Assembly (NCBI GenBank): GCA_030692565.1
Contig: JAUYAO010000058.1
Coordinates: forward strand, 186,001 to 250,000
DNA length: 64,000 bases
From: Nitrospira sp.
Lineage (GTDB): Bacteria; Nitrospirota; Nitrospiria; Nitrospirales; Nitrospiraceae
Direction: 5' to 3'
Shown: piece after piece, positions 16,736 to 24,229 of the stretch
Position numbering within the stretch: position 1 is the stretch's first letter
Layout: every line of letters begins with the position of its first letter
Made by a program: the position numbers and the translations under genes
Notes under the pieces: generated by a model
Told to the model about the DNA's origin: nothing
Databases searched by the model: none
What the model saw: only the letters and a program-made list of their open reading frames with translations

Positions 16736-17578
16736 CTAGGCGGATGCGTAGAAAGGGTTATGAGCCAATTCTTCTTCGACGGTCGTCGCGGGGCCATGGC
16801 CCGGCAACAACCGATACTCCGGCGGGAGGCCAAGCACGGTGGCCCGGACGGAAGCCAGATGGATCCGATAGAGCGTACTGGGATTCGAGCGGCCGATCGA
16901 TCCCGCAAACAACGTATCGCCCACAAAACACACCGGCATCTGTGCATCATCCACCCGGTAGCAGATTCCGCCTGGCGTATGACCCGGCGTCATCAAGCAC
17001 TGAACCGCCAGACGGCCGACAGCAATGGTCTGCCCGTGAACCGGCGTCCTCAGCTGCGCCTGAGGCGGCCGCCAGCTGAGCAACTCGACATCCTCGGCTC
17101 CCAGATAGACCGGTGCCGGATGGGACTGGAGAATCTGTTCGATGCCATCGGCATGATCCGTATGGCCGTGCGTCAAACAAATCCCGACCAGCCGAAGACG
17201 ATGCGTAGACAAAGACTCGATCATCGCCGGCGCATTGTAGGCCATATCGATCAGCAGCGCCTCGCCTCCGTCATGGAGAATGTAACCCTGTACCCCGTAG
17301 CCGTTGATCGATCCTTGAATCGTCTTGAGCCAGGCTGGCGATGACTGGACAACCGGCACCCATTGCTCGATCGCTATCTGCGCGAGCGGTTCGTCCCGCA
17401 AGCCTAAGGCCAGGGCCAACGCCCGCACTTCCGTGCGATCACGCGGGCGATCCCCGCGCTCCAGCGCCGTGATATCGCCACCCGGCAAACCCGTCATCTT
17501 CGCCAGATCAACCACCGATATTCCCTGGCCGATGCGGGACTTTTTCAGAATGTCACAGAGTTCATCTTCCAACGGCAT
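16736..17578 (-). CDS. HTH (XRE-type) domain fused to a metallo-beta-lactamase-fold hydrolase
   Basis: The protein has 280 residues. Residues 1-65 form an XRE-like helix-turn-helix (GISVVDLAKMTGLPGGDITALERGDRPRD). Residues 75-275 form an MBL-fold domain with the zinc signature THGHTDHADG, then TPGHTPGG, FVGDTLF and LPGHGPATT. The ligand set matches the glyoxalase-II-like branch of the fold, which hydrolyses thioesters. The DNA-binding domain could regulate its own operon or respond to the metabolite. It is the first gene of a pair with the M50 protease. A large inverted repeat lies upstream. Confidence 0.85.
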   Translation of the reverse strand: MPLEDELCDILKKSRIGQGISVVDLAKMTGLPGGDITALERGDRPRDRTEVRALALALGLRDEPLAQIAIEQWVPVVQSSPAWLKTIQGSINGYGVQGYILHDGGEALLIDMAYNAPAMIESLSTHRLRLVGICLTHGHTDHADGIEQILQSHPAPVYLGAEDVELLSWRPPQAQLRTPVHGQTIAVGRLAVQCLMTPGHTPGGICYRVDDAQMPVCFVGDTLFAGSIGRSNPSTLYRIHLASVRATVLGLPPEYRLLPGHGPATTVEEELAHNPFYASA

Positions 17579-17626
17579 GTCGAATTCTCACTCCGTCTAC
17601 AGACTTTCTCACCCAATTCTTCTCAA

Positions 17627-17743
17627 GGCCGGTGGTGGGGAGCGTTCTTACGGCCCGCATGCACCGAGCACCGCCCGTTCTAGCCTAGCGTCGCATCTTG
17701 CATGCGCGGGGCGCGGGCAAGAGAACGCTCCCCACCACCGGCC
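17627..17743. repeat. 117-nt element with 22-bp perfect terminal inverted repeats
   Basis: The arms 17627-17648 and 17722-17743 are perfect 22-bp complements. A second stem (17656-17663 / 17699-17706, 8 bp) nests inside. The whole element could fold as one long imperfect hairpin. It fills the gap between the HTH-MBL gene and the M16 operon. A MITE or REP-like element is possible, as is an unusually large transcription terminator. No target-site duplication was recognised. Confidence 0.7.
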
Positions 17744-17752
17744 ACTCCCGCT

Positions 17753-19222
17753 TCATCCCTCCGGGGAGAGCTTGATCTCTTTCACTTCTCCGAAGGTCGA
17801 GAGCACTTTCGGCAGCATGTCGCCGGAACCGACGGCGATGATCTTCAATCGGTCTGGGTGCAGATGCTTCTTCGCCGCTGCCAGCACGTCTTCCTTGGTC
17901 AGCTTGACCACTTTCTCCCGTACCTGCTGAAGAAAGTCCTTGGGCAATCCGTCGTTCTCCAGCTCCACGAGCCGGCTGACGATCGCCGAGGGGCTGCTGA
18001 ACGAAAACACGAACGAATTCACATAAGCTTCTTTCGCCTCGGCCAGCTCCTGGTCCGTGACCAGTTCCGTCCGCATCCGTTCGATATTGGCGATGAACCG
18101 GCTCACCACTTCCTGCGTGGAGACCTGCTTCGTCTCCGCCCGCATGAGCCAGACGCCTTGATCATGCACGCCCGCCATCAAACGGCTGCCGACCGAGTAG
18201 GCCAGCCCGCGCTTCGTTCGCACGTCGTTGAAGAGCCGGCTCCGGAAAGAACTCCCTCCCAGGATATCGTTGGCGATGGCCAGGGCCACGTAGTCCGGAT
18301 CATTTTCTCGGATCGTGAGATGACCGACCCGCATATGCGTCTGCGAGGTCTCTTTGTTGACGAACCGGATGGCCGGCGTCGCGCTCTGACTGTCCGGCAC
18401 ATCGGCAATCTTCAGTTCCGGTACCGTTCCCTTGGCCCAATCTCCGAACACCTCGCGCAACGCCGCCAGCATGTCCGCTTTCTGGAAATCACCGGTCACC
18501 CCCAAAATGATGCCGTTGGGATGGATCGTGCTCCGGTGAAAGGCCACGAGATCGTCACGGGTAATGCCGGTGACCGACGCGATGGATGTTTCACGGGCGG
18601 ACGGATGGTCGGGGCCGTACAACAACTTCATGAACTCTCGCCCCACCACGGAGCCGGGATTGTCCTGACGGCGGCGGATGCCCTCAAGCGCCTGCAACTT
18701 CGCAATCTCGACCCGCGCCGGCTCGAAGGCCGGCTTCCGGAGCAGACCGGAAAAAATCTGGAGCCCGCGCTTCAGATCCTTCTTCAGCACATCGAGCGAC
18801 GCAGCCCCGGACTCGTGCCCGATCGACACACTGACATCCCCTGCGAAGTACTCTAATTCTTCATCCACTTGTTCCGGCGTGAGCCCGCCGCCGCCGCCCG
18901 TCCGCATGAGGGCGCCCGTGAGCGCCGCGAGGCCGATCTTATCTGCCGGATCAAGCCAGGTGCCGGTTTTCATCGTGGCCGTCACTGTAATGAGCGGCAG
19001 CTCATGATCTTCGAGGAGATACACGACCATGCCGTTGTCGAGCACCACGCGATTAGGCTCCGGCGGGATAAACTCCACCGGCTTGAACGTCATGGCGCGC
19101 GGGTCGCTGAGCGTCGGCCCTCCCGCGCAAGCCGTCACAGTGAGTGACAGCATGAATACGCTGAACAGGCCGGCCACTGCGATCCCGCTCACCCTTAACC
19201 GCTTACCCTTCGCCTGCCTCAT
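17753..19222 (-). CDS. M16-family peptidase homologue, lipoprotein, lacking HxxEH (non-catalytic partner)
   Basis: The protein has 489 residues. The signal peptide ends in a lipobox (VTAC, Cys about residue 32). The M16 fold is clear (LDNGMVVYLLEDHELPLITVTATMKTG, then GVTGDFQKADMLAALREVFGDW), but the zinc-binding HxxEH is replaced in the GLAALTGALMRTGG region. The substrate-binding R...Y motif is retained (FRSRLFNDVRTKRGLAYSVGS). In M16B heterodimers one subunit carries the zinc site and the other the R/Y pair, which matches this gene and its upstream neighbour. They overlap by ATGA. It is probably periplasmic and membrane-anchored. Confidence 0.85.
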   Translation of the reverse strand: MRQAKGKRLRVSGIAVAGLFSVFMLSLTVTACAGGPTLSDPRAMTFKPVEFIPPEPNRVVLDNGMVVYLLEDHELPLITVTATMKTGTWLDPADKIGLAALTGALMRTGGGGGLTPEQVDEELEYFAGDVSVSIGHESGAASLDVLKKDLKRGLQIFSGLLRKPAFEPARVEIAKLQALEGIRRRQDNPGSVVGREFMKLLYGPDHPSARETSIASVTGITRDDLVAFHRSTIHPNGIILGVTGDFQKADMLAALREVFGDWAKGTVPELKIADVPDSQSATPAIRFVNKETSQTHMRVGHLTIRENDPDYVALAIANDILGGSSFRSRLFNDVRTKRGLAYSVGSRLMAGVHDQGVWLMRAETKQVSTQEVVSRFIANIERMRTELVTDQELAEAKEAYVNSFVFSFSSPSAIVSRLVELENDGLPKDFLQQVREKVVKLTKEDVLAAAKKHLHPDRLKIIAVGSGDMLPKVLSTFGEVKEIKLSPEG

Positions 19223-20808
19223 CGTGCCACCTCATTCCCTGCCGTCAGATTCTTCTCGCGCGCATGCTTGACGAGCGTGCCTACGGTTCGGTTGGACTTC
19301 GTGAAATACTGTCTGGCAACCCGCTGAATATCGGCCGGTGTGACCGCGGCGATCCGGTCGCGGGATTTCAAGACATGCCGCCAATCACCCGCCACCGTCT
19401 GAAACAGCGCCAGCTGCGATGCGAGCCCGCTGTTCGAGCGCAGGGCCCGCACGAGGTCCGCGTCGATATTGTTGACGATCTTCTGTAGTTCTTTCGCCGG
19501 CACCGGTTCGGTCTTGAGCCGTTCCAATTCCGCATAGATCGCCGTCTCCACCTCCCCCGTCGTATGAGGCGCCAGCGGCGTGGCGGTCAGGATGAAGAGA
19601 TTCGGGGCGCGCACGCCGGGGTAGTTGGCATCGGACCCGACGGACCCGGCCAGCCGTTTCCCCCTGACGATGGTAGTCTGCAGACGGGACGTCAGCCCGT
19701 CGGTCAGAATTTCATCGATCACATCGAAGACATCGTCGTCCGGATGGCCCAGGCCCGGCTTGTGATACCCGATCGCCACGATCGGTTCGGCATCGAACTC
19801 GACCTCGACGCGGCGCTCGCCCCGCTGCTCCGGCTCCACCGTCACGATCTCAGGCGTGGCGCTCGCGGCCGGAATCTTTCCGAACGTCCCCTCGATCAAG
19901 GCAATGACCTCTTTCGGATTGATATCCCCCACGAGGGCGATCGTCGCGTTGTTCGGCCCATAGTAGGTTTTGAAGAAAGCCTCGGTCGCTGCCGGAGTCA
20001 GCGACAGAATGTCCGATCCCCATCCAATGGTCGGCACGCCATAGGGATGCGCCCGAAAGGCCGCCGAGGTAAAGGTTTCGAAGAGGAGTCCGTTCGGACT
20101 GTCGTCGTTGCGCAGGCGGCGTTCTTCCATCACCACGCCGCGCTCTTTGTAGAATTCGCGGAGGACCGGATTCGCCATCCGGTCGGCTTCGATGGCCGCC
20201 CAGACCGGCAACCGGTTGGCCGGGAGGCTGATCGTATAGCGGGTGAGATCTTTCCCGGTGGAGGCGTTGAGCCCCACACCGCCGTGGCGCTGATAGAGCA
20301 AGGCCATTTCGTTGCCGACCACATACTGGCCCGCTTGCGCTTGCAGGTCCGTGACCTGTTTCTGCAAGGTATCAAGCGCGGCCTGCTCCTCCGGCGTCAC
20401 CGCAGCGCCCTTCTTGGCCAACTCGCGCTGCCGTTGATCGAGGAGGGTCCCCACGCGAGACAGCTCGTCGAGCGTCAGCTTCTCTTTGTCATAGTCCTTC
20501 GTCCCGACGGTCCGCGTCCCCTTGAAAGCCATATGCTCATACAGGTGAGCCAAGCCGGTCTGGCCGACCTGCTCATTCACCCCGCCCACCGCGAACGTGA
20601 TGTTGACCGAGACCACCGGCGTTTGATGGCGCTCGACCATCAGCACGGTCAGGCCGTTCGCCAGTTTGTGTTCGATCACCCGGTCGGCAAGACTCGGGCC
20701 CTCTGCCACCGCTGGAACGAGGTACAGCGTCAGGCTGACGACCAGCCCGAGGCACAACGCCGTGACGCGTGACGCGTCACGTGATCCGTGAAGCAATTCA
20801 GCAATCAT
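19219..20808 (-). CDS. M16-family zinc peptidase, catalytic subunit
   Basis: The protein has 529 residues from the ATG at 20808, which overlaps the stop of the upstream phosphatase gene (ATGA) and is preceded by GGAGATAT. A signal peptide ends near VPAVAEG (about residue 36). HLYEHMAFKGT gives the HxxEH zinc motif, with the downstream Glu expected in the NASTGKDLTRY to ADRMANPVLREF stretch. An inserted coiled segment (about residues 110-150, EEQAALDTLQKQVTDLQAQ) is present. With the downstream HxxEH-less homologue it should form an exported M16B heterodimer degrading peptides. Confidence 0.85.
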   Translation of the reverse strand: MIAELLHGSRDASRVTALCLGLVVSLTLYLVPAVAEGPSLADRVIEHKLANGLTVLMVERHQTPVVSVNITFAVGGVNEQVGQTGLAHLYEHMAFKGTRTVGTKDYDKEKLTLDELSRVGTLLDQRQRELAKKGAAVTPEEQAALDTLQKQVTDLQAQAGQYVVGNEMALLYQRHGGVGLNASTGKDLTRYTISLPANRLPVWAAIEADRMANPVLREFYKERGVVMEERRLRNDDSPNGLLFETFTSAAFRAHPYGVPTIGWGSDILSLTPAATEAFFKTYYGPNNATIALVGDINPKEVIALIEGTFGKIPAASATPEIVTVEPEQRGERRVEVEFDAEPIVAIGYHKPGLGHPDDDVFDVIDEILTDGLTSRLQTTIVRGKRLAGSVGSDANYPGVRAPNLFILTATPLAPHTTGEVETAIYAELERLKTEPVPAKELQKIVNNIDADLVRALRSNSGLASQLALFQTVAGDWRHVLKSRDRIAAVTPADIQRVARQYFTKSNRTVGTLVKHAREKNLTAGNEVAR

Positions 20809-21452
20809 GTAAATATCTCCATCAGTTGTTCCGGTCGTTCGATGAACCAATCGGGCTCGCACGCCGCCATCTTCTCCCGATTCCCCATTCCATAGCCGAC
20901 GGCGCAGACCCGAATACCGGCGTTGTGCCCGCCGTTGATGTCGTTGGTACTGTCGCCCACCAAAACGGCTCGCTCTTTAGGGACCTTCACCTGCTCAAGC
21001 AGATGCAACAGCATACCAGGCTCCGGTTTCAGGCCAAACCCGTTGTCTCCCCCGACGACCCAGGGGAAATGCCCCGCGCCCAACCCGTTGAGAATGACGC
21101 GCGTGTATTCGATCGATTTATTCGTCGCCACGGCTTTGTGCTTATCGGAGAAGTGCTGCAACATCGGCTCGATCCCCGGAAAGAAGACCGTGCGGTCCAG
21201 ACAATGTTCGAGATAGTGCCCGCGAAAGACGGCGAGGGCCTCGTCGAAACTCACCCGGTTGCTCTCACCGACGGCCAGCCGCAGGAGTTTCTTGACCCCG
21301 TCGCCGACGAATCCGAAAATTTCTTCAAGCGGCCGTTCCGGCAGCCCCAACTCGACCAGCGTGAGGTTGACCGAATGGGCGATGTCCCACTTCGACTCGA
21401 TCAACGTGCCGTCCAAATCAAAAATCAACAAATCAACCGGGGTCTTCGTCAT
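20805..21452 (-). CDS. HAD-family phosphatase, phosphoglycolate phosphatase-like
   Basis: The protein has 215 residues. Motif I is IFDLDGTLIESKWD (residues 10-23), a helical cap follows, motif II is VATNKS, the Lys is in FGLKPEP, and motif IV is LVGDSTNDINGG. This is the Gph-like subgroup; substrate could be phosphoglycolate, pyrophosphate or another small phosphate ester. It overlaps its upstream neighbour at 21449-21452 and its downstream neighbour at 20805-20808, both as ATGA. It is therefore the second gene of a tightly coupled four-gene operon. Confidence 0.85.
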   Translation of the reverse strand: MTKTPVDLLIFDLDGTLIESKWDIAHSVNLTLVELGLPERPLEEIFGFVGDGVKKLLRLAVGESNRVSFDEALAVFRGHYLEHCLDRTVFFPGIEPMLQHFSDKHKAVATNKSIEYTRVILNGLGAGHFPWVVGGDNGFGLKPEPGMLLHLLEQVKVPKERAVLVGDSTNDINGGHNAGIRVCAVGYGMGNREKMAACEPDWFIERPEQLMEIFT

Positions 21453-21994
21453 GGTTTGACCTTTCGCAATGTCTCTCCCAGGGCCGCCAGGATGCCGCGC
21501 TTCTCGGCATCAGTTTCTTTGACCTCCGCTTCGCGCACCAGGTCGATCATCCGCTTTAACCCGATATGTGGCGGAATCACCGGCTCCACGATCCGCCACT
21601 TGCTTCGAACGGCCTTCACGCGAAACCGGACTTCTTCGGTGATCGCTTCAGGCACAAACGCCGCCGTTTCCAAATACACCGAGCCAAGAACCGTAAACGT
21701 GGCCGGAATCACCACTTCGAGCTGGTTCACCACTTCCCATTTCCGGTAATCCTCCGGCACCGTGACGTCTTGAATCACCACGACCCGCCCCCACAACGGC
21801 TCCTCCGCCCAGTCAATGTAGGGCACCAGCGTTTCGAACGACATGGCGTCCATGCGGGCGCCCTTCTTGTCGAGCGTCACATAGCGCTTCACGACGGCGG
21901 TCGGAGATTGATCGAGCGATCCACTCTGGGCAAGCGCCAGCACGGGACTGCACAGCAGGACAAGCAGAGCGATGAGTGCAGATGATCGTCGCAT
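21449..21994 (-). CDS. Exported protein, first gene of the M16 operon
   Basis: The protein has 181 residues from the ATG at 21994, where a clean signal peptide begins (MRRSSALIALLVLLCSPVLALAQ). The mature part (SPTAVVKRYVTLDKKGARM, WAEEPLWGRVVVIQDVTVPE, VRFRVKAVRSKWRIVEPVIPPHIG) resembles NTF2/MlaC-like small alpha-beta exported domains. I do not assign a family. It is translationally coupled to the Gph-like phosphatase by a 4-nt overlap. A role supporting the periplasmic M16 peptidases is a guess from position only. Confidence 0.7.
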   Translation of the reverse strand: MRRSSALIALLVLLCSPVLALAQSGSLDQSPTAVVKRYVTLDKKGARMDAMSFETLVPYIDWAEEPLWGRVVVIQDVTVPEDYRKWEVVNQLEVVIPATFTVLGSVYLETAAFVPEAITEEVRFRVKAVRSKWRIVEPVIPPHIGLKRMIDLVREAEVKETDAEKRGILAALGETLRKVKP

Positions 21995-22223
21995 GTGCTG
22001 GCGTTTCTCTTGGGTGACGGGCGGGTTCAGCACAATGTTGGCTCCTCGCATGGCGCTCGTCATGCGTCCCTCATGGGCATCACGATGGAGTCGAATCTTT
22101 CTGATTTGATATCGCGATCGGATGACAACCCGCCCCGGATTCGTGCTGTGAACAATCCGCTCACATTCTAACCTACGTACTGAGTGACCGCAAAGCGATC
22201 ATACCTCTCCCGCTGAAGGCGGT

Positions 22224-22253
22224 TTGACCTCCCCAAAATGCGCATGCTACGGT
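22224..22253 (+). promoter_or_regulatory. Promoter of the RNase-barstar operon
   Basis: TTGACC (22224-22229), an 18-nt spacer and an extended -10 TGC-TACGGT (TACGGT 22248-22253) lie 37 nt before the ATG at 22291. Confidence 0.45.
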
Positions 22254-22290
22254 CGATCGGTCTTTAAGACGGACGAACAGGATTCTCGTC

Positions 22291-22701
22291 ATGCCCTTCC
22301 CCCTGATCCGGCGTTTCTCACAATGCCTCGTGACCGCCCTCCTGCTCGGACTGGTGATCTGCGCTGGGCTGAACGCGGGAACCGGCCTGGCAGACCCTCT
22401 CATTCAATCACCGCCAGCGGTGACGCAGGATCACGATGCCGTCTCAATGGCGCCTCTCAAAGCGCAGGACCTGCTCAAGCGTTTGCAGGAACGGGACGGA
22501 GCCCCGCTGCCCGGATATATCGGCGGGCGGGAATTTCAGAATCGAGAGCGCCGGTTGCCGCGCGGCCGCTATCGCGAGTATGACGTGAACCCCAAGATCC
22601 GGGGTCGGTCGCGTGATGCGGAACGGCTGGTGATCGAACAGCGCACCGGCAAAGCCTACTATACAGGCGATCATTACCGAACCTTTACACCGCTCAACTA
22701 G
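22291..22701 (+). CDS. Secreted guanyl-specific ribonuclease (barnase / RNase Sa type)
   Basis: The protein has 136 residues. An N-terminal hydrophobic segment (about 12-35) looks like a signal peptide. The C-terminal 65 residues match microbial RNase N1/Sa: YIGGREFQNRERRLP, then YREYDV with the catalytic Glu (E96), RGRSRDAERLV supplying the Arg pair (R108, R112), and YYTGDHYRTF with the catalytic His (H128). All active-site positions expected for guanyl-specific cleavage are present. The barstar-like gene follows after 15 nt, so this is a toxin-inhibitor pair. It may act outside the cell as a nutrient or antagonistic RNase. Confidence 0.88.
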   Translation: MPFPLIRRFSQCLVTALLLGLVICAGLNAGTGLADPLIQSPPAVTQDHDAVSMAPLKAQDLLKRLQERDGAPLPGYIGGREFQNRERRLPRGRYREYDVNPKIRGRSRDAERLVIEQRTGKAYYTGDHYRTFTPLN

Positions 22702-22716
22702 GACACTGATCATTCC

Positions 22717-23271
22717 ATGACACCACCACGCACCTTGATGAGTTATCTCCAGACTCCGAAAGCCCCCTGGTCGTCCTTGCTCGTCCTTCCTGCCGGGACG
22801 ACGGCCACCGCTTTGGTCAAAGCCCCGACCGGATTCGCCCTGCGCGTAGTCCACGGCAAAAAATGCTCGACCCCGGCCGGCCTGTTCACGGAATTCGCTC
22901 GCGTCTTAGGGTTCCCCGACTATTTCGGTCACAACTGGGACGCGATGGAAGAATGTCTCGCGGATTTGGAATGGCTGCCGGCCAAGGGCTATGTGCTGCT
23001 CCTCACCGATGCACAAGCCGTCTTGGCCGACGACGAGGACGAGTACGAAACGCTGCTCGAGATTCTGAGCGATGCCGGGGAAGCCTGGAGCAAAGGCCAG
23101 GCCGGCGGAGGGTCCAAGGCGATTGCCTTTCATGCCCTCTTTGCAGTAACACACCAGGAAGCACCTAGGAGAAAACATTGGGGGATTGAGCCGGCGCCAA
23201 TGCCGGACCTCTCCCCCCCGACGAAAGGACGATCGCCTCGTCCCGCAAAGAATGGGAGGACACCGCAATGA
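22717..23271 (+). CDS. Barstar-family ribonuclease inhibitor
   Basis: The protein has 184 residues. Residues 40-135 show the barstar fold: TPAGLFTEFARVLGFPDYFGHNWDAMEECLADL matches the inhibitory helix region, and the acidic VLADDEDEYETLLEIL helix follows. Barstar binds the active site of cognate guanyl RNases, and the RNase gene lies 15 nt upstream, so immunity to it is strongly suggested. It is cytoplasmic with no signal peptide. A Pro/Arg/Lys-rich tail of about 35 residues extends beyond usual barstars. The stop overlaps the YidB-like gene by ATGA. Confidence 0.88.
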   Translation: MTPPRTLMSYLQTPKAPWSSLLVLPAGTTATALVKAPTGFALRVVHGKKCSTPAGLFTEFARVLGFPDYFGHNWDAMEECLADLEWLPAKGYVLLLTDAQAVLADDEDEYETLLEILSDAGEAWSKGQAGGGSKAIAFHALFAVTHQEAPRRKHWGIEPAPMPDLSPPTKGRSPRPAKNGRTPQ

Positions 23272-23669
23272 GTCTCATGGATCAATTAGGGCAAGCGGTC
23301 GGCGGCATGCTCGGCGGAAGCAGCAACCAGAACCCTTTGATGCAGGCTTTGACCGGCTTGCTCGGCCAAAATGGCTCGGTGGGAGGGCTCGCTGGACTGG
23401 TCCAAACCCTCCAAAAGAACGGCCTGGGCGAGATCGTGAACTCCTGGGTGGGTACCGGCAAGAATCTTCCTGTGACCCCCCAGCAGATTCAACAGGGCCT
23501 CGGCGGCGACCTGCTCAAACAACTGGCGACCAAAGCCGGGATCTCGACCGAGGCCGCCGGCACGCAACTCGCCGGCTTGTTGCCAGATCTCGTCGACAAG
23601 CTGACACCGACCGGAAAGATTGAAGCCGGCGGACTCGATCAATTACTGAAGATGTTTCAGGGAAAATAG
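23268..23669 (+). CDS. YidB-like (DUF937) protein
   Basis: The protein has 133 residues, Gly/Gln/Leu-rich. The N-terminus MSLMDQLGQAVGGMLGG and the core VTPQQIQQGLGGDLLKQLATKAGIS with AGTQLAGLLPDLVDKLTP match YidB/DUF937 proteins, small helical proteins of undefined function. Its start codon overlaps the barstar stop (ATGA), making it the third gene of the RNase operon. Whether that link is functional is unknown, because YidB-like genes also occur in unrelated contexts. Confidence 0.8.
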   Translation: MSLMDQLGQAVGGMLGGSSNQNPLMQALTGLLGQNGSVGGLAGLVQTLQKNGLGEIVNSWVGTGKNLPVTPQQIQQGLGGDLLKQLATKAGISTEAAGTQLAGLLPDLVDKLTPTGKIEAGGLDQLLKMFQGK

Positions 23670-23700
23670 TACCCGTGCAGGAAACGTAAGGCTGGGGAAC

Positions 23701-23964
23701 CTATAGCCCGGCTTTCCGCGAGAGATTCCGCAGTTCGCCCCAGAGGTGGGCTGCGGAACGCACGACATACCCGCCGACTTCTTGGGTCGTTGATCCCTGA
23801 GTGCCGTTAACCTGACCGAAGCGTGACTCCATCCACCCGGCACGAACCTGGATCCGATGTGACGGACAAATCCCATGGGTCTCCCGCCGATCCTCAAAAG
23901 GAGCTTTTTCTCCAAAGACTCCGGCTAATCCTTCATGCCGGCACCACGAACACACCACCGTCAT
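23701..23964 (-). CDS. Small zinc-ribbon-like protein
   Basis: The protein has 87 residues from the ATG at 23964, with AGGAG 5 nt upstream; a GTG at 23970 is an alternative. The N-terminus reads VVCSWCRHEG ... RETHGICPSHR, a C-x2-C...C-x2-H pattern related to the Cys module ending the response regulator at 8064 and to standalone 'THGIC' proteins. Zinc binding is inferred. The C-terminal half is basic (RSAAHLWGELRNLSRK). A possible partner ORF ends 9 nt upstream. Confidence 0.65.
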   Translation of the reverse strand: MTVVCSWCRHEGLAGVFGEKAPFEDRRETHGICPSHRIQVRAGWMESRFGQVNGTQGSTTQEVGGYVVRSAAHLWGELRNLSRKAGL

Positions 23965-23973
23965 GGTCACTCC

Positions 23974-24210
23974 TCACTTTTCTGATACACCGCTACGCAA
24001 CACGAACAGCAAAAGTTGGGCCGGAATATCCCGCGCCGTTACCCACTCAATTCCCAGTGATTCGCCCCACTCTTGGTATGACCGAACTGGGCCAATCGTA
24101 TCTAAATCGATAGGGCCGTATCTCATGAGACACTTTTTGCCCCTCAATGAGGCAACGAACGGCAGCTCCGCTTCTCTAATCCGGCTTTCTTGACCCGTGC
24201 AGAGGAGCAT
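23974..24210 (-). CDS. Possible small hypothetical protein
   Basis: The protein would have 78 residues from the ATG at 24210 (open frame to 24294). The composition is protein-like (KKCLMRYGPIDLDTIGPVRSY, EWGESLGIEWVTARDIPAQLL), but I know no family. The stop sits just before the ribosome site of the zinc-ribbon gene, as in an operon. Against it, the start lies under the hemL promoter and no Shine-Dalgarno is visible. Confidence 0.4.
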   Translation of the reverse strand: MLLCTGQESRIREAELPFVASLRGKKCLMRYGPIDLDTIGPVRSYQEWGESLGIEWVTARDIPAQLLLFVLRSGVSEK

Positions 24211-24218
24211 GTTAGGGT
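24190..24218 (+). promoter_or_regulatory. Promoter of hemL, near-leaderless
   Basis: TTGACC (24190-24195), a 17-nt spacer and extended -10 TGT-TAGGGT (TAGGGT 24213-24218). It ends 11 nt before the ATG at 24230, with no Shine-Dalgarno between. Confidence 0.5.
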
Positions 24219-24229
24219 GCGCCCCCGTC

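Noticed and set aside
17702-18856. 384-residue plus-strand open frame
   Set aside because: Antisense to the second M16 gene and starts inside the inverted repeat; no domain sense.
19564-20772. 402-residue plus-strand open frame
   Set aside because: Antisense to the catalytic M16 peptidase gene; Arg/His-rich composition typical of a shadow frame.
20766-20787. GTGACGCG-type palindromic repeat
   Set aside because: It lies within the signal-peptide codons of the M16 gene and is probably a coding coincidence.
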